From Candidatus Bathyarchaeota archaeon (lineage in GTDB: Archaea > Thermoproteota > Bathyarchaeia > 40CM-2-53-6 > FEN-987), in assembly GCA_022865625.1 (NCBI GenBank), contig JALHTB010000057.1:1-19915 (forward strand): DNA of 19,915 nt. Reading direction: 5' to 3'. Shown in pieces: positions 1 through 5,999 of the stretch. The notes beneath the pieces are model-generated. The model searched no databases. It saw nothing but the letters and a program-made list of their open reading frames with translations, and was not told the origin of the DNA. How positions within the stretch are numbered: the first letter of the stretch is position 1; every line of letters starts with the position of its first letter. The position numbers were made by a program, and so were the translations under genes.

Positions 1-99
1 GCACCTAACCTGTCTGCTGAGCTGTCTCTTGAGGAGAGTGCATTACGGAAAGATGCCCGCGAAGATTCCCGTGCAAGCATACACACTGTGGATCCATAA
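1..99 (+). CDS. C-terminal end of an upstream viral protein (partial)
   Basis: Frame 1 is open from the left edge to a TAA at 97-99 and encodes about 32 residues with an acidic, hydrophilic composition (ELSLEESALRKDARED). It looks like the tail end of a protein that starts outside the window. No family can be named from so short a piece. It overlaps the next small reading frame by 47 bases, more than the 4-base overlaps seen elsewhere in this operon, so only one of the two may be real. Confidence 0.4.
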   Translation, partial: APNLSAELSLEESALRKDAREDSRASIHTVDP

Positions 100-175
100 G
101 GGACGCCGATTCGAGTGCATCAAGACCCCCATCCTCAAACGCGTCATGACGATCGCGGAACAACTCGCGAAGTGA
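53..175 (+). CDS. Small basic protein, 40 aa, unknown
   Basis: ATG at 53 opens a 40-codon frame that ends in TGA at 173-175, overlapping the GTG start of the next gene at 172 (GTGA overlap). Such overlaps are the rule in this operon. The product is basic (IHKGRRFECIK, TPILKRV) and has no recognised domain. The nearest ribosome-site-like run (GAGGAG, 31-36) is about 16 bases away, further than usual. The frame is also open upstream to the window edge, so the true start could lie outside. Codons end mostly in G or C, as in the neighbouring real genes. Confidence 0.4.
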   Translation: MPAKIPVQAYTLWIHKGRRFECIKTPILKRVMTIAEQLAK

Positions 176-294
176 CTCGTGTATTGATCACAGAACTCGA
201 ATCTACAGAGATCCTCATCGGATTAGGACTGGGCTTTGCGGTGTTCTGGTGGACAGTGAAGCGGGAAATTCGCAGTCATAGAGGAGGAGAATGA
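172..294 (+). CDS. Small single-TM membrane protein, 40 aa
   Basis: GTG at 172 overlaps the stop of the preceding frame, and the TGA at 292-294 overlaps the ATG at 291. The product has a short N-terminal segment, one clear hydrophobic helix (ILIGLGLGFAVFWW, about residues 14-27) and a basic tail (VKREIRSHRGG). This is a one-pass membrane peptide with the positive charge after the helix. Its place ahead of the fibre genes in the structural operon could suit a holin-like or virion membrane role, but nothing in the sequence proves either. Confidence 0.6.
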   Translation: MTRVLITELESTEILIGLGLGFAVFWWTVKREIRSHRGGE

Positions 295-296
295 GA

Positions 297-1355
297 ATGG
301 TGGATGAGATCAAAGCGAAGGTGACGGTGCCAGACCTTCTCAAGGCGAAGGTAACGCAGCCTGAGGAGTTGACCGGGAAAGTTGGGAGCGAGGTTATGCT
401 CGACCCGGACGTGAACCTGATCCGCGTCGCAGGTCAACCGATCGGTCACACCGCGCCTGTGCCTGTCAGACTCACGGACGGCGCCGAATACATCGATCCT
501 CGCGTAATCGAGAACCCGCCAGCCCTAGACGTGGACCTTTCGACCAGGGCATCAGAAGCAACGCTCGGCGACATCAAAGCGCAAACGGACAAGATGACCT
601 TCGATGTGGGCGGCGCCCTGAATGTTCAGAACCCGCCGAATCTGGATGCAAAACTTTCAGATGTGAAGTCCAAGACCGACAACCTTGATGCCAAACTGAG
701 CGATGTCAAAACCGATCTTGAGAACATCAAGACGGACACCGATAATCTATCCTCGATCAAGGGTCAAACCGACAAGTTAGAGTTCGACGCATCTGGAAAC
801 CTGAAGGCGGCAGAACAGGGAACCGTCACGGTCACCGGGGCGGTCGATGCGGACGTCACAGGAACCGTCGTCGTAACCAACATCGACGCGAAACTTTCAG
901 ACATCAAATCGAAGACTGACAATCTAGACGCGAAGCTGAGCGATGTCAAGACGGGCACGGACTATCTGTCTGCGATCAAGGCAAAGACTGACAATATTCC
1001 AGCATCTCCGAGTCAGGAGCATGTGGCAGCGAATGATCCTCACGCAGTTCGATTGACGGACGGCTCCGCTTTCCTAGATCCACGCCAAGTCTCAATACAA
1101 GAGTTGGACGCGCTCCTTCGCTACATGCTTCAAACGGGCCTATTCCAGACAAGCGTCGACTCGGCTGGCAGGTTGCGTGTCATCATTGATGTCGCTGGCA
1201 CCGCAACGCCTGTCACTATTTCGTCTGGCACAGTCACCACGGTCAGCACACTCTCAGCCATCACGACCTTTCCCTACGGCCAAGCGATGGGTCTTGATCA
1301 GATGATGTACCTTGTCTACCAGGACGCGCAGAGGGACAAGATGACGTTCAGTTGA
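297..1355 (+). CDS. Coiled-coil repeat fibre-like structural protein
   Basis: The protein has about 352 residues. A first part contains a motif VRLTDGAEYIDPR. The centre is built of repeats of the type LDAKLSDVKSKTDN and IKxxTDNL (nt 642-965), a pattern typical of trimeric coiled-coil stalks in viral fibres. A second VRLTDGSAFLDPR motif follows (about residues 253-265). The C-terminal part is rich in V, T and S and ends in a short helical stretch. An ATG at 291 overlaps the previous stop but lies only 1-2 bases from the GAGGAGGAG ribosome site (281-289). ATG 297 has normal spacing and is preferred. Because it sits between the presumed capsid genes and the head-tail connector, it could be a head fibre as well as a tail fibre. 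No exact family is assigned. Confidence 0.7.
   Translation: MVDEIKAKVTVPDLLKAKVTQPEELTGKVGSEVMLDPDVNLIRVAGQPIGHTAPVPVRLTDGAEYIDPRVIENPPALDVDLSTRASEATLGDIKAQTDKMTFDVGGALNVQNPPNLDAKLSDVKSKTDNLDAKLSDVKTDLENIKTDTDNLSSIKGQTDKLEFDASGNLKAAEQGTVTVTGAVDADVTGTVVVTNIDAKLSDIKSKTDNLDAKLSDVKTGTDYLSAIKAKTDNIPASPSQEHVAANDPHAVRLTDGSAFLDPRQVSIQELDALLRYMLQTGLFQTSVDSAGRLRVIIDVAGTATPVTISSGTVTTVSTLSAITTFPYGQAMGLDQMMYLVYQDAQRDKMTFS
642..965 (+). repeat. Coding tandem and spaced repeats (LDAKLSD units)
   Basis: Two 84-base blocks, 642-725 and 882-965, each hold two 42-base (14-codon) units encoding LDAKLSDxK-type heptad pairs. The blocks start 240 bases apart and share runs such as AAACTTTCAGA. This suggests that the fibre stalk grew by duplication. 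Confidence 0.7.
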
Positions 1356-1367
1356 TGGTGATTTGAA

Positions 1368-2336
1368 ATGGTGTATACTTCCAACCTTAAGAAAGTGATA
1401 GACCTTCCGCGAGCCGTTCAGCTCACTTTTCTACCAGTGGCTTCGGCGGCGGGGGCTTGCTGGTGCAACGATAAGCGCGGAACTGGCGAGTTCATATATG
1501 TCCTGCTCGCTGCGGCCTCGTTCTGGCGTTACAGCGTTCAAGGGAACACTTGGCAGCAACTCGCTAACCCCCCCACGTTTTCCTTCGCGGCAGGAACCGC
1601 GATGACGTTTGACCCTTCTAGGGGAACCGCTGGGTATGTCTGGCTTTCAGCAGCACTGACAGCCTCACCGTGGCATATGTTCGCTTACTATGATGTGGCT
1701 CTGAACACTTGGACGTCAAGGACCGCCGTCTCAGGATTAGCCGCAGCCTTTGGAACAGATGCACATCTCAGTCATACATGCACGACCTACAATGCTGGCG
1801 GAGACGACAACGCAATCTATTTGATTGGCAGCAACTCTACGACATGGTACAAGTTTTCAATCTCAGGCAACTCGTGGGCAGCCTATACGGGCGCTCAGCT
1901 TTTGCCAGCAGCCGCAGGCGCAGGATGCTCGATACATTGGGCGCATGGCGTCAGCACAGATCGTCTTTACTACTTCCGTGGCACCGCAACGGCGGCGCTC
2001 TATTACTTCACGATTTCGACGACGACATGGAGCGCCATTCAGACAATAGTGCCAGCGACGGAGACATTCACAATTGGAACGAGCGCCGTGAATCCTGCTG
2101 GCGGCCAGTATCTCTACATTCAGAAGGACGCCACTCACCGAATCTACCGCCTCGACCTAACGGATCTGACAATCGTGCCTTTCCTCGCGATCCCGTATGT
2201 AAGCACCGCCATAATCGGCGACAATCTTGCCTATGTGACCTGCACCGATGGGGCACAATACCTCTACTATCGAAGACAGAGCGGAGCCGAGTTCTGGAGA
2301 ATGCTCATCGACGCCGCAGGAACATGGCCCATCTAG
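1368..2336 (+). CDS. Kelch-like beta-propeller virion protein
   Basis: The 322 residues contain evenly spaced kelch-type strands, each an aromatic-hydrophobic segment followed by N/S/T-x-W: YSVQGNTW (W62), YDVALNTW (W115), YKFSISGNSW (W170), YYFTISTTTW (W221), a degenerate IYRLDLTDLTIV (about 260-270) and YYRRQSGAEFW (W310). Spacing is about 50 residues, giving a predicted six-bladed propeller. No signal peptide is seen. Kelch and galactose-oxidase-like propellers often bind glycans or proteins, so a receptor-binding or decoration role is inferred. It follows the fibre gene by 12 bases and precedes a BppU-like gene. The ribosome site is weak (GGTGA, 1356-1360). Confidence 0.7.
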   Translation: MVYTSNLKKVIDLPRAVQLTFLPVASAAGACWCNDKRGTGEFIYVLLAAASFWRYSVQGNTWQQLANPPTFSFAAGTAMTFDPSRGTAGYVWLSAALTASPWHMFAYYDVALNTWTSRTAVSGLAAAFGTDAHLSHTCTTYNAGGDDNAIYLIGSNSTTWYKFSISGNSWAAYTGAQLLPAAAGAGCSIHWAHGVSTDRLYYFRGTATAALYYFTISTTTWSAIQTIVPATETFTIGTSAVNPAGGQYLYIQKDATHRIYRLDLTDLTIVPFLAIPYVSTAIIGDNLAYVTCTDGAQYLYYRRQSGAEFWRMLIDAAGTWPI

Positions 2337-2350
2337 ACGGCGGTGAGAAG

Positions 2351-2578
2351 ATGAATGTGAAAATAGTTGACCGCAAGATCATCATCGAAGATTCCGTTAA
2401 GAAGTTGCAGTTGACGGTCGAGTACGACTACGGCCTTACGAAGACTTTCAAATGGCCGGGGCAGGGCTTGACGGTTGCGAAGATCAAGGCAGATGTGAAG
2501 GCGGACTACACGCAGAACTATCCTGACAGCGCACTCGATGAGGCGACGCGGCCAGGCTACGAGTTGAATCTGGAATGA
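2351..2578 (+). CDS. Small beta-rich protein, 75 aa, unknown
   Basis: ATG at 2351 has a GGTGAG ribosome site just upstream (2342-2347). The gene starts 14 bases after the kelch-like gene and its TGA (2576-2578) overlaps the ATG of the next gene (ATGA). The first half alternates charged and hydrophobic residues in a beta pattern (VKIVDRKIIIEDSVKKLQLTV). The second half has a helix-like segment (VAKIKADVKADY). I do not recognise a family. Its tight coupling to the BppU-like gene suggests a shared assembly, for example a fibre attachment or adaptor protein. A longer frame that reads through from inside the kelch gene is a shadow. Confidence 0.7.
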   Translation: MNVKIVDRKIIIEDSVKKLQLTVEYDYGLTKTFKWPGQGLTVAKIKADVKADYTQNYPDSALDEATRPGYELNLE

Positions 2579-2895
2579 CCGTTACTCTAACGCGGGGCGA
2601 CAAAGGGTTCGACATCAACTTCCAGATTCTCCAGAGTGACGGCAAGACGCCTGTGGATATCAGTACGGCCACAGTCAAATTCAAGATGATGGCCGAGGGC
2701 GGCTCAACCAACAAGATAGATGAGGAATGCACAATCACAGACGGCCCGAATGGCAAGTGCAAGTACACAGTCGTCAACGGCGACCTCGACACCGTTGCCG
2801 CCTACGAGGCTGAGCTTGAAGTCACATTCACCGCTGACAAAATCCTCACCGCCAGCCTAGACACGATACAAGTCGAGGAGGATCTTCCCGAATGA
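2575..2895 (+). CDS. BppU N-terminal domain-like Ig-fold virion protein
   Basis: The 106-residue protein begins TVTLTRGDKGFDINFQI, then VDISTATVKFKM, and ends with EAELEVTFTADKILT and LDTIQVEEDLP. The strand order, the L-x-RGD start and the xDIS-A-xVKFxM segment match the immunoglobulin-like N-terminal domain of phage baseplate upper (BppU) proteins, which anchors fibres. There is no receptor-binding extension, so this is the bare domain. It overlaps both neighbours by four bases and probably acts with the fibre and kelch proteins. Because it is placed before the connector gene, it could be a head-decoration protein instead of a baseplate one. Confidence 0.6.
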   Translation: MTVTLTRGDKGFDINFQILQSDGKTPVDISTATVKFKMMAEGGSTNKIDEECTITDGPNGKCKYTVVNGDLDTVAAYEAELEVTFTADKILTASLDTIQVEEDLPE

Positions 2896-3335
2896 CTCCT
2901 TGGACAACCGCAACCGAAGTGAAACGCTATGCGCTCGTCAAATGGGACAGCCTCAACTATGCGACGAGTCCGCCGGCGCCGTTCGCGAATGAGGCCGCAT
3001 TCAACAGCTTCCTAGCGGACACCTTGATTCCCCGAGCGCAAGACCACATCAACCGATACTGCAAGCGAGACTTCGACACCGACAATCCGGCAGGGATCCC
3101 TGACGCAGTCAAGGACGTCGCCGCTCGAGCGACAGCCAACATGATCCAGTACCTCGTCATGAATAAGATGGGGCCGCTCATCCGCACAGGCGATTTCACG
3201 ATATCGATTCCAACTCAAGCCGTCTTGAGCAAGGAACTGAAAGATCTCTTGGCCTCTTGGGTGAGAAGGGCTGGTCACGTGAAAGCGACACCATACAAGA
3301 CCGACACTATCAAAGAGACTTGGGATGAGACGTGA
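2892..3335 (+). CDS. Head-tail connector (HK97 gp6-like)
   Basis: The protein has 147 residues and is mostly helical. It starts with a short segment typical of gp6-like connectors (PWTTATEVKRYALVKWDS), then a helix and a segment where a set of predicted helices packs around IPRAQDHINRYCKRDFD and IPDAVKDVAARATANMIQ. This arrangement (a first helix, N/RxxxRDF, then xxPxxVKxAxxxxAxxxI) is characteristic of gp6/gp15-type connector proteins that form a ring between portal and tail. Its position just before the tail terminator and gp10-like genes agrees. It overlaps the preceding and following genes by four bases, showing translational coupling. Confidence 0.7.
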   Translation: MTPWTTATEVKRYALVKWDSLNYATSPPAPFANEAAFNSFLADTLIPRAQDHINRYCKRDFDTDNPAGIPDAVKDVAARATANMIQYLVMNKMGPLIRTGDFTISIPTQAVLSKELKDLLASWVRRAGHVKATPYKTDTIKETWDET

Positions 3336-3778
3336 CTGACGAGACGAAGCCCCGCGCCACCTTCCGCACCGCCTTCTACCAGGTCCTGAGTGCGGCGCTC
3401 GGTAGCGAGATTGAGATCATCAAGTACCGGCCGCCTGAGGGCATCGCGTCGCGTAGCATCGTGTTGAATATAGTCTCAGGCAGCAACAAGCGCCCAGGCT
3501 TCGGCCGCCGGACGAGCGCTACACAGTCAGGCATGCTTGAGCGTTACCGCATCCAGATCGATGTCTTCGAATACGACCGCGAGCAGGCTGAAGTGTACGC
3601 TGACAAGGTGGAGCAGACCGTAATCGCGGCGCTCAACTCCCCCTTCCGATCCGTCTACGGTATAATGGATATTCGCAGACTCGTGGACACAGACCAGGGT
3701 CCAACTGAGCAGTTCCAACGCGAGGCTCATTCGATCTTGGACTATGAAGGCTGGATAATCACCGACAAGACCGACTAG
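3332..3778 (+). CDS. Probable tail terminator / tail completion protein
   Basis: The GTG start at 3332 overlaps the TGA of the connector gene. The 148 residues show an N-terminal helix (TFRTAFYQVLSAAL), then strands with ERYRIQIDVFEYDREQAE followed by a helix (VYADKVEQTVIAAL), and C-terminal strands (SILDYEGWIIT). An N-terminal helix, a hydrophobic strand with xxRIQIDVF and a helix with VxxxVExxI match tail terminator or completion proteins, which cap the tail tube and join it to the head. Gene order (connector, terminator, gp10-like, tube) supports this, though terminator and gp10-like genes are usually in the opposite order. Its 3' end overlaps a small minus-strand gene by four bases. Confidence 0.55.
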   Translation: MTDETKPRATFRTAFYQVLSAALGSEIEIIKYRPPEGIASRSIVLNIVSGSNKRPGFGRRTSATQSGMLERYRIQIDVFEYDREQAEVYADKVEQTVIAALNSPFRSVYGIMDIRRLVDTDQGPTEQFQREAHSILDYEGWIITDKTD

Positions 3779-3927
3779 AATCCCAAGGCCAAGTAGGTCA
3801 GCCAGATTCCAACGACTATCAAGTAGGCTGGGAGCGCTCGCGTGAATGTGATGCGCTCGAACTCTTCCCAGAATGTCTCGTCGAAAACCCACAAGGTCAA
3901 CCGAGAGACAGGATGGTCCTCTCTCAC
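3775..3927 (-). CDS. Small single-TM protein, 50 aa (antisense, moron-like)
   Basis: Reading the minus strand, a GTG at 3927 opens a 50-codon frame ending at TAG 3775-3777. A TGA lies directly before the GTG, so this is the longest possible form. The product has a polar start, an aromatic acidic stretch (WVFDETFWEEFERITF) and a strong C-terminal transmembrane helix (LPAYLIVVGIWLTYLALGF, 32-50). The clean amphipathic-then-TM design is unlikely in a random frame. There is no ribosome site, so it could be leaderless. It converges on the tail terminator gene with a 4-base overlap and diverges from the 3930 gene with a 2-base gap. Function is unknown; small membrane proteins inserted in structural operons often alter the host or exclude other viruses. 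Confidence 0.55.
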   Translation of the reverse strand: MREDHPVSRLTLWVFDETFWEEFERITFTRALPAYLIVVGIWLTYLALGF

Positions 3928-3929
3928 TC

Positions 3930-4319
3930 ATGAGCTTTCTTGAGATCAAGAACAAGCGTACAGGTGCGAAGAAGCAGTTTAGGATAATCTTCACAGCCAA
4001 GCGCCTGCATGTCGTCCTCGACGAAGCCACCGGCCAGGCGTATCAATGCGTGGATGCGAGCGGGTACACACATTCGGAGAATCGTGGGCTCGGGTTCGGC
4101 TGCCAAAGCCTCTGCGAACAGGAACTATGGCGGGGGCATGCGACCTGCGTTGGGTTCTGTGCGATCCGTCGAGTCTTGAAAGGCGAGATCCCCGCAATCG
4201 TCCCGGTTCATCCGTACCTGTTGCTTCGGCTGCATAACCGGTACAGGCGCCACATCTGGATCAAAGACCTACTCGCAAAGAAACTCCTAGTCATCCTGGA
4301 ATGGTTGGTGTCAACTTAG
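3930..4319 (+). CDS. Cys/His-containing protein, 129 aa, unknown
   Basis: ATG at 3930 was chosen because the product then starts with a tidy MSFLEIKNKRTGAKKQF. An in-frame ATG at 3873 would overlap the antisense gene completely. The middle holds several Cys and His (YQCVDASGYTH, CQSLCEQELWRGHATC), which could bind metal although no standard zinc finger spacing is present. The C-terminus is basic, then hydrophobic (LLAKKLLVILEWLV). Codons end mainly in G/C, like the structural genes. No family is recognised. It sits between the tail terminator and gp10-like genes, an unusual place for an extra gene, and belongs to the inserted island. Confidence 0.55.
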   Translation: MSFLEIKNKRTGAKKQFRIIFTAKRLHVVLDEATGQAYQCVDASGYTHSENRGLGFGCQSLCEQELWRGHATCVGFCAIRRVLKGEIPAIVPVHPYLLLRLHNRYRRHIWIKDLLAKKLLVILEWLVST

Positions 4320-4349
4320 TTGTCTGCATTCGCTTGACTCTTGAAAAGG

Positions 4350-4450
4350 CTAATCCGCGTTAGGACAAGAACAGGACTTGACTCTAGCGACAATTATGTC
4401 ACCACCATTCACGTAGATGTACGTCCCGCTCTCTTTCTCATCAAGGTCAT
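4350..4450 (-). pseudogene. Possible remnant of a small antisense gene
   Basis: On the minus strand, a frame ending at TAG 4350-4352 reads LDEKESGTYIYVNGGDII and ends VKSCSCPNAD. This looks coding but has no ATG, GTG or TTG at a sensible place. An ATG at 4450 lies one base out of frame (ATG ACC TTG versus CTT GAT GAG), so a one-base deletion would explain the loss of a product starting M-T-L-D-E-K. This is tentative. It may equally be chance openness of the 160-base gap between 4319 and 4481, in which I see nothing else. Confidence 0.25.
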
Positions 4451-4480
4451 GACGGGGCTGCTCAAGGGTGTGAGTTGGAT

Positions 4481-4834
4481 ATGCCGAACTGGTCAGCGAA
4501 GATCATAGCCGACACAGTCACACCTAGACTCGCCGCTTTCGCAAGTAAGATAGAACATGAAGTCGAGAAGGAACTTGACGTCATCGGCGCCGACATGAAA
4601 GACATTGCTTGGTCTCTTGTGCGAGTACGCACCGGCCATCTCCAATCCACAATCTACTACAGGGTGAGTGGGATGGTGCTTGAGTTTGGGGCAACAGCGG
4701 ATTATGCTTCGTACAACGAGTTCGGAACATGGAGGATGTTGCCGCAGCCATTCATCCGACCTGCTCTGGACGCGAGTTCGCAGAAGATTCTCGAGGCGAT
4801 ACTGACGGGTTGCTACAACGCGCTCGGTGTTTGA
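4481..4834 (+). CDS. HK97 gp10-like head-tail joining protein
   Basis: The product has 117 residues. The diagnostic part is the C-terminal half: VRTGHLQSTIYY, LEFGATADYASYNEFGTW and PQPFIRPAL. R-T-G-x-L-x-x-S, then Y-A-x-Y-x-E-F-G-T, then P-F-x-R-P-A-L is the pattern of the HK97-gp10 family of neck/tail proteins found between connector and tail tube genes. The N-terminal part is one long helix (LAAFASKIEHEVEKELDVIGADMKDIAW). A TTG at 4475 is in frame, but ATG 4481 is better placed after GGTGTGAG (4467-4474). It is flanked by minus-strand insertions on both sides. Confidence 0.75.
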   Translation: MPNWSAKIIADTVTPRLAAFASKIEHEVEKELDVIGADMKDIAWSLVRVRTGHLQSTIYYRVSGMVLEFGATADYASYNEFGTWRMLPQPFIRPALDASSQKILEAILTGCYNALGV

Positions 4835-4838
4835 GGAA

Positions 4839-5015
4839 CTAGGTCTTGTCGTCTTCAATGATTTCAATGGTGACTCGGATCTTCTTGCCCTCAAGGTTCT
4901 TGAAGAAGTCTAAGGTTCCTACTGCCATGCCATCGTGGTCCTCGATATAGAGTCGCTGATACTGTGCATTGACTGTCTCGTCTTCGCAAACATGACCCTC
5001 AAAGATCCGCTTCAT
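4839..5015 (-). CDS. Small acidic protein, 58 aa (antisense, moron-like)
   Basis: The minus-strand frame has its ATG at 5013-5015, preceded by GTGAGAAGAG, an acceptable ribosome site, and stops at TAG 4839-4841. The product starts MKRIFEGHVCEDET, has a YQRLYIEDHDG segment and ends GKKIRVTIEIIEDDKT, a strongly beta-forming, acidic C-terminus. It starts 10 bases after the stop of the next minus gene (5026-5364), so the two form an operon. It converges with the gp10-like gene with a 4-base gap. No family is recognised. A small beta-barrel or regulator that binds a protein partner would fit its size, but this is only inference. Confidence 0.65.
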   Translation of the reverse strand: MKRIFEGHVCEDETVNAQYQRLYIEDHDGMAVGTLDFFKNLEGKKIRVTIEIIEDDKT

Positions 5016-5025
5016 AATGCTCTTC

Positions 5026-5364
5026 TCACTCTATCTTGCAGGAATAGTCCGATCCGTTGTATTCCTTTGCCTCAAGGCTGCTGCCCCCTTGAATCACGTC
5101 AACTGTGATCCTAAGCCCTGTCGCTTCAGGCCTCAGGTTCTCTTGCTCTATTTCATTCACGATTCGAGAGATGCCAAGGACTATGCATAGAAGCTTCGCA
5201 TTATCCCTGATCTGACTGGCCGTGCGGATTTCTTGCACTAGGTCTGAGACAACCCTGCTGTTGTCGATCGCTCTCGGTATGTGAATGTCAATCTTTGCGC
5301 TCAATATTTTGACGCCCTGTTGAATGAGGGCGCCCTGCCCCAATAAGACTTGTTCCGCGGTCAT
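5026..5364 (-). CDS. Unknown protein, 112 aa (antisense, moron-like)
   Basis: ATG at 5362-5364 gives MTAEQVLLGQGALIQQGVK; a TTG at 5397 would add 11 residues but lies in a hairpin-forming stretch. The N-terminal half is amphipathic, with KILSAKIDIHIP. The centre is helical (SDLVQEIRTASQIRDNAKLL and VLGISRIVNEIEQEN). The C-terminus has beta strands (GLRITVDVIQGG) and a SDYSCKIE end. I do not recognise a domain. It is the first gene of a two-gene minus-strand unit that lies between the gp10-like and tail tube genes and diverges from the latter. Expression in the lysogen, independent of the late operon, is plausible but not shown. Confidence 0.6.
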   Translation of the reverse strand: MTAEQVLLGQGALIQQGVKILSAKIDIHIPRAIDNSRVVSDLVQEIRTASQIRDNAKLLCIVLGISRIVNEIEQENLRPEATGLRITVDVIQGGSSLEAKEYNGSDYSCKIE

Positions 5365-5378
5365 GGCCCTAACGGCTT

Positions 5379-5393
5379 CAAGCCGGGGGCTTG
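5379..5393. repeat. 6-bp inverted repeat in divergent spacer
   Basis: CAAGCC-GGG-GGCTTG forms a perfect 6-bp stem with a 3-base loop, 15 bases upstream of the antisense gene start at 5364 and 32 bases upstream of the tail tube start at 5425. No T-run follows on the + strand (ACAAAAATC), so it is not a clear terminator. It could be an operator or a chance structure. Confidence 0.35.
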
Positions 5394-5424
5394 ACAAAAA
5401 TCAATCAAGAGGTGAAAATGGAAA

Positions 5425-5862
5425 ATGCCATTATATGATGGGAACAACTGGGAAGTCAGAATTGCTACAACGCAAGTAGGTCTAGCGTCAGCAACAGCCA
5501 TCCCGTTCGTAAAGAGTTGGAGCGAGGACCGCGATCCAGGCATCACGCAGGTTCCGAAGGGAATGGGATACGGCCGCGGCAAGGAAGTCCATGAGACTCT
5601 GACAGAGGTCACGGGCTCGCTTGAGAAGACATATGATGACACATTGCTTGCTGTTCAATCGCCTTGGACTCCCACCATTTCGCCGTTCGGTGAGGTAGCC
5701 AGCATCAGCGATGTTGCTTGGTGGCTTGAGTTCAAGAACAAAATCAGCGGCAAGAAGCTACAGTTCGGCGGCGTCCACGGACACTACACGCACGACCACG
5801 CTGAGGACGACTTCGGAACTGAGACTTGGGATTGGGCTGCTGAAAGCCGAACGATGGCCTAG
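5425..5862 (+). CDS. Major tail tube protein
   Basis: The 145-residue protein contains ATAIPFVKSWSEDRDPGI, KEVHETLTEVTGSLEKTYDD and WWLEFKNKISGKKLQFGGV. A beta-rich protein with an 'I-P-x-V-x-S-W-S' start, an ExxxxLxEVxGSLEKxYDD segment and a final strand pair is typical of tail tube proteins that stack in rings around the tape measure. It is placed right after the neck module and before the chaperone genes, as expected. GAGGTG at 5409-5414 is the ribosome site, about 10 bases from ATG 5425. The length is at the short end of the family. A host-range or Ig domain addition is absent. Confidence 0.7.
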   Translation: MPLYDGNNWEVRIATTQVGLASATAIPFVKSWSEDRDPGITQVPKGMGYGRGKEVHETLTEVTGSLEKTYDDTLLAVQSPWTPTISPFGEVASISDVAWWLEFKNKISGKKLQFGGVHGHYTHDHAEDDFGTETWDWAAESRTMA

Positions 5863-5906
5863 AACCCCACGTTTCTTGCGTCAAGTTTCTGGAGGTATAG
5901 CATAGT

Positions 5907-5999
5907 TTGGAGAATCTTCCCCTAATCCGTATTCTGGCGTCTAGCGGTACGGCTGATTTTCGCATAGTAATTCCGCCTAGCGGTGACTCTGAATCATGA
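5907..5999 (+). CDS. Very small protein, 30 aa, unknown
   Basis: A perfect GGAGGT (5891-5896) lies 10 bases before TTG at 5907. The 30-codon frame ends in TGA 5997-5999, which overlaps the ATG of the next gene at 5996 (ATGA). A stop (TAG 5898-5900) blocks any upstream extension, so TTG is the only start. The product reads ENLPLIRILASSGTADFRIV and ends IPPSGDSES. The strong ribosome site and the coupled overlap argue that it is translated. It fills what would otherwise be an unusual 133-base gap between tube and downstream genes. Function is unknown. Confidence 0.55.
   Translation: MENLPLIRILASSGTADFRIVIPPSGDSES

Noticed and set aside
1709..2578. 289-codon + strand frame overlapping the kelch-like gene
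   Set aside because: Its first 210 codons are Arg/Ser-rich shadow of the kelch gene. Only the last 75 codons from ATG 2351, with a proper ribosome site, form a real gene.
3527..4030. 167-codon minus-strand frame over the tail terminator 3' end
   Set aside because: It is antisense to a well-supported structural gene, with low-complexity Leu/Arg/Ser composition. The 50-codon frame at 3775-3927 in another phase has clear protein design.
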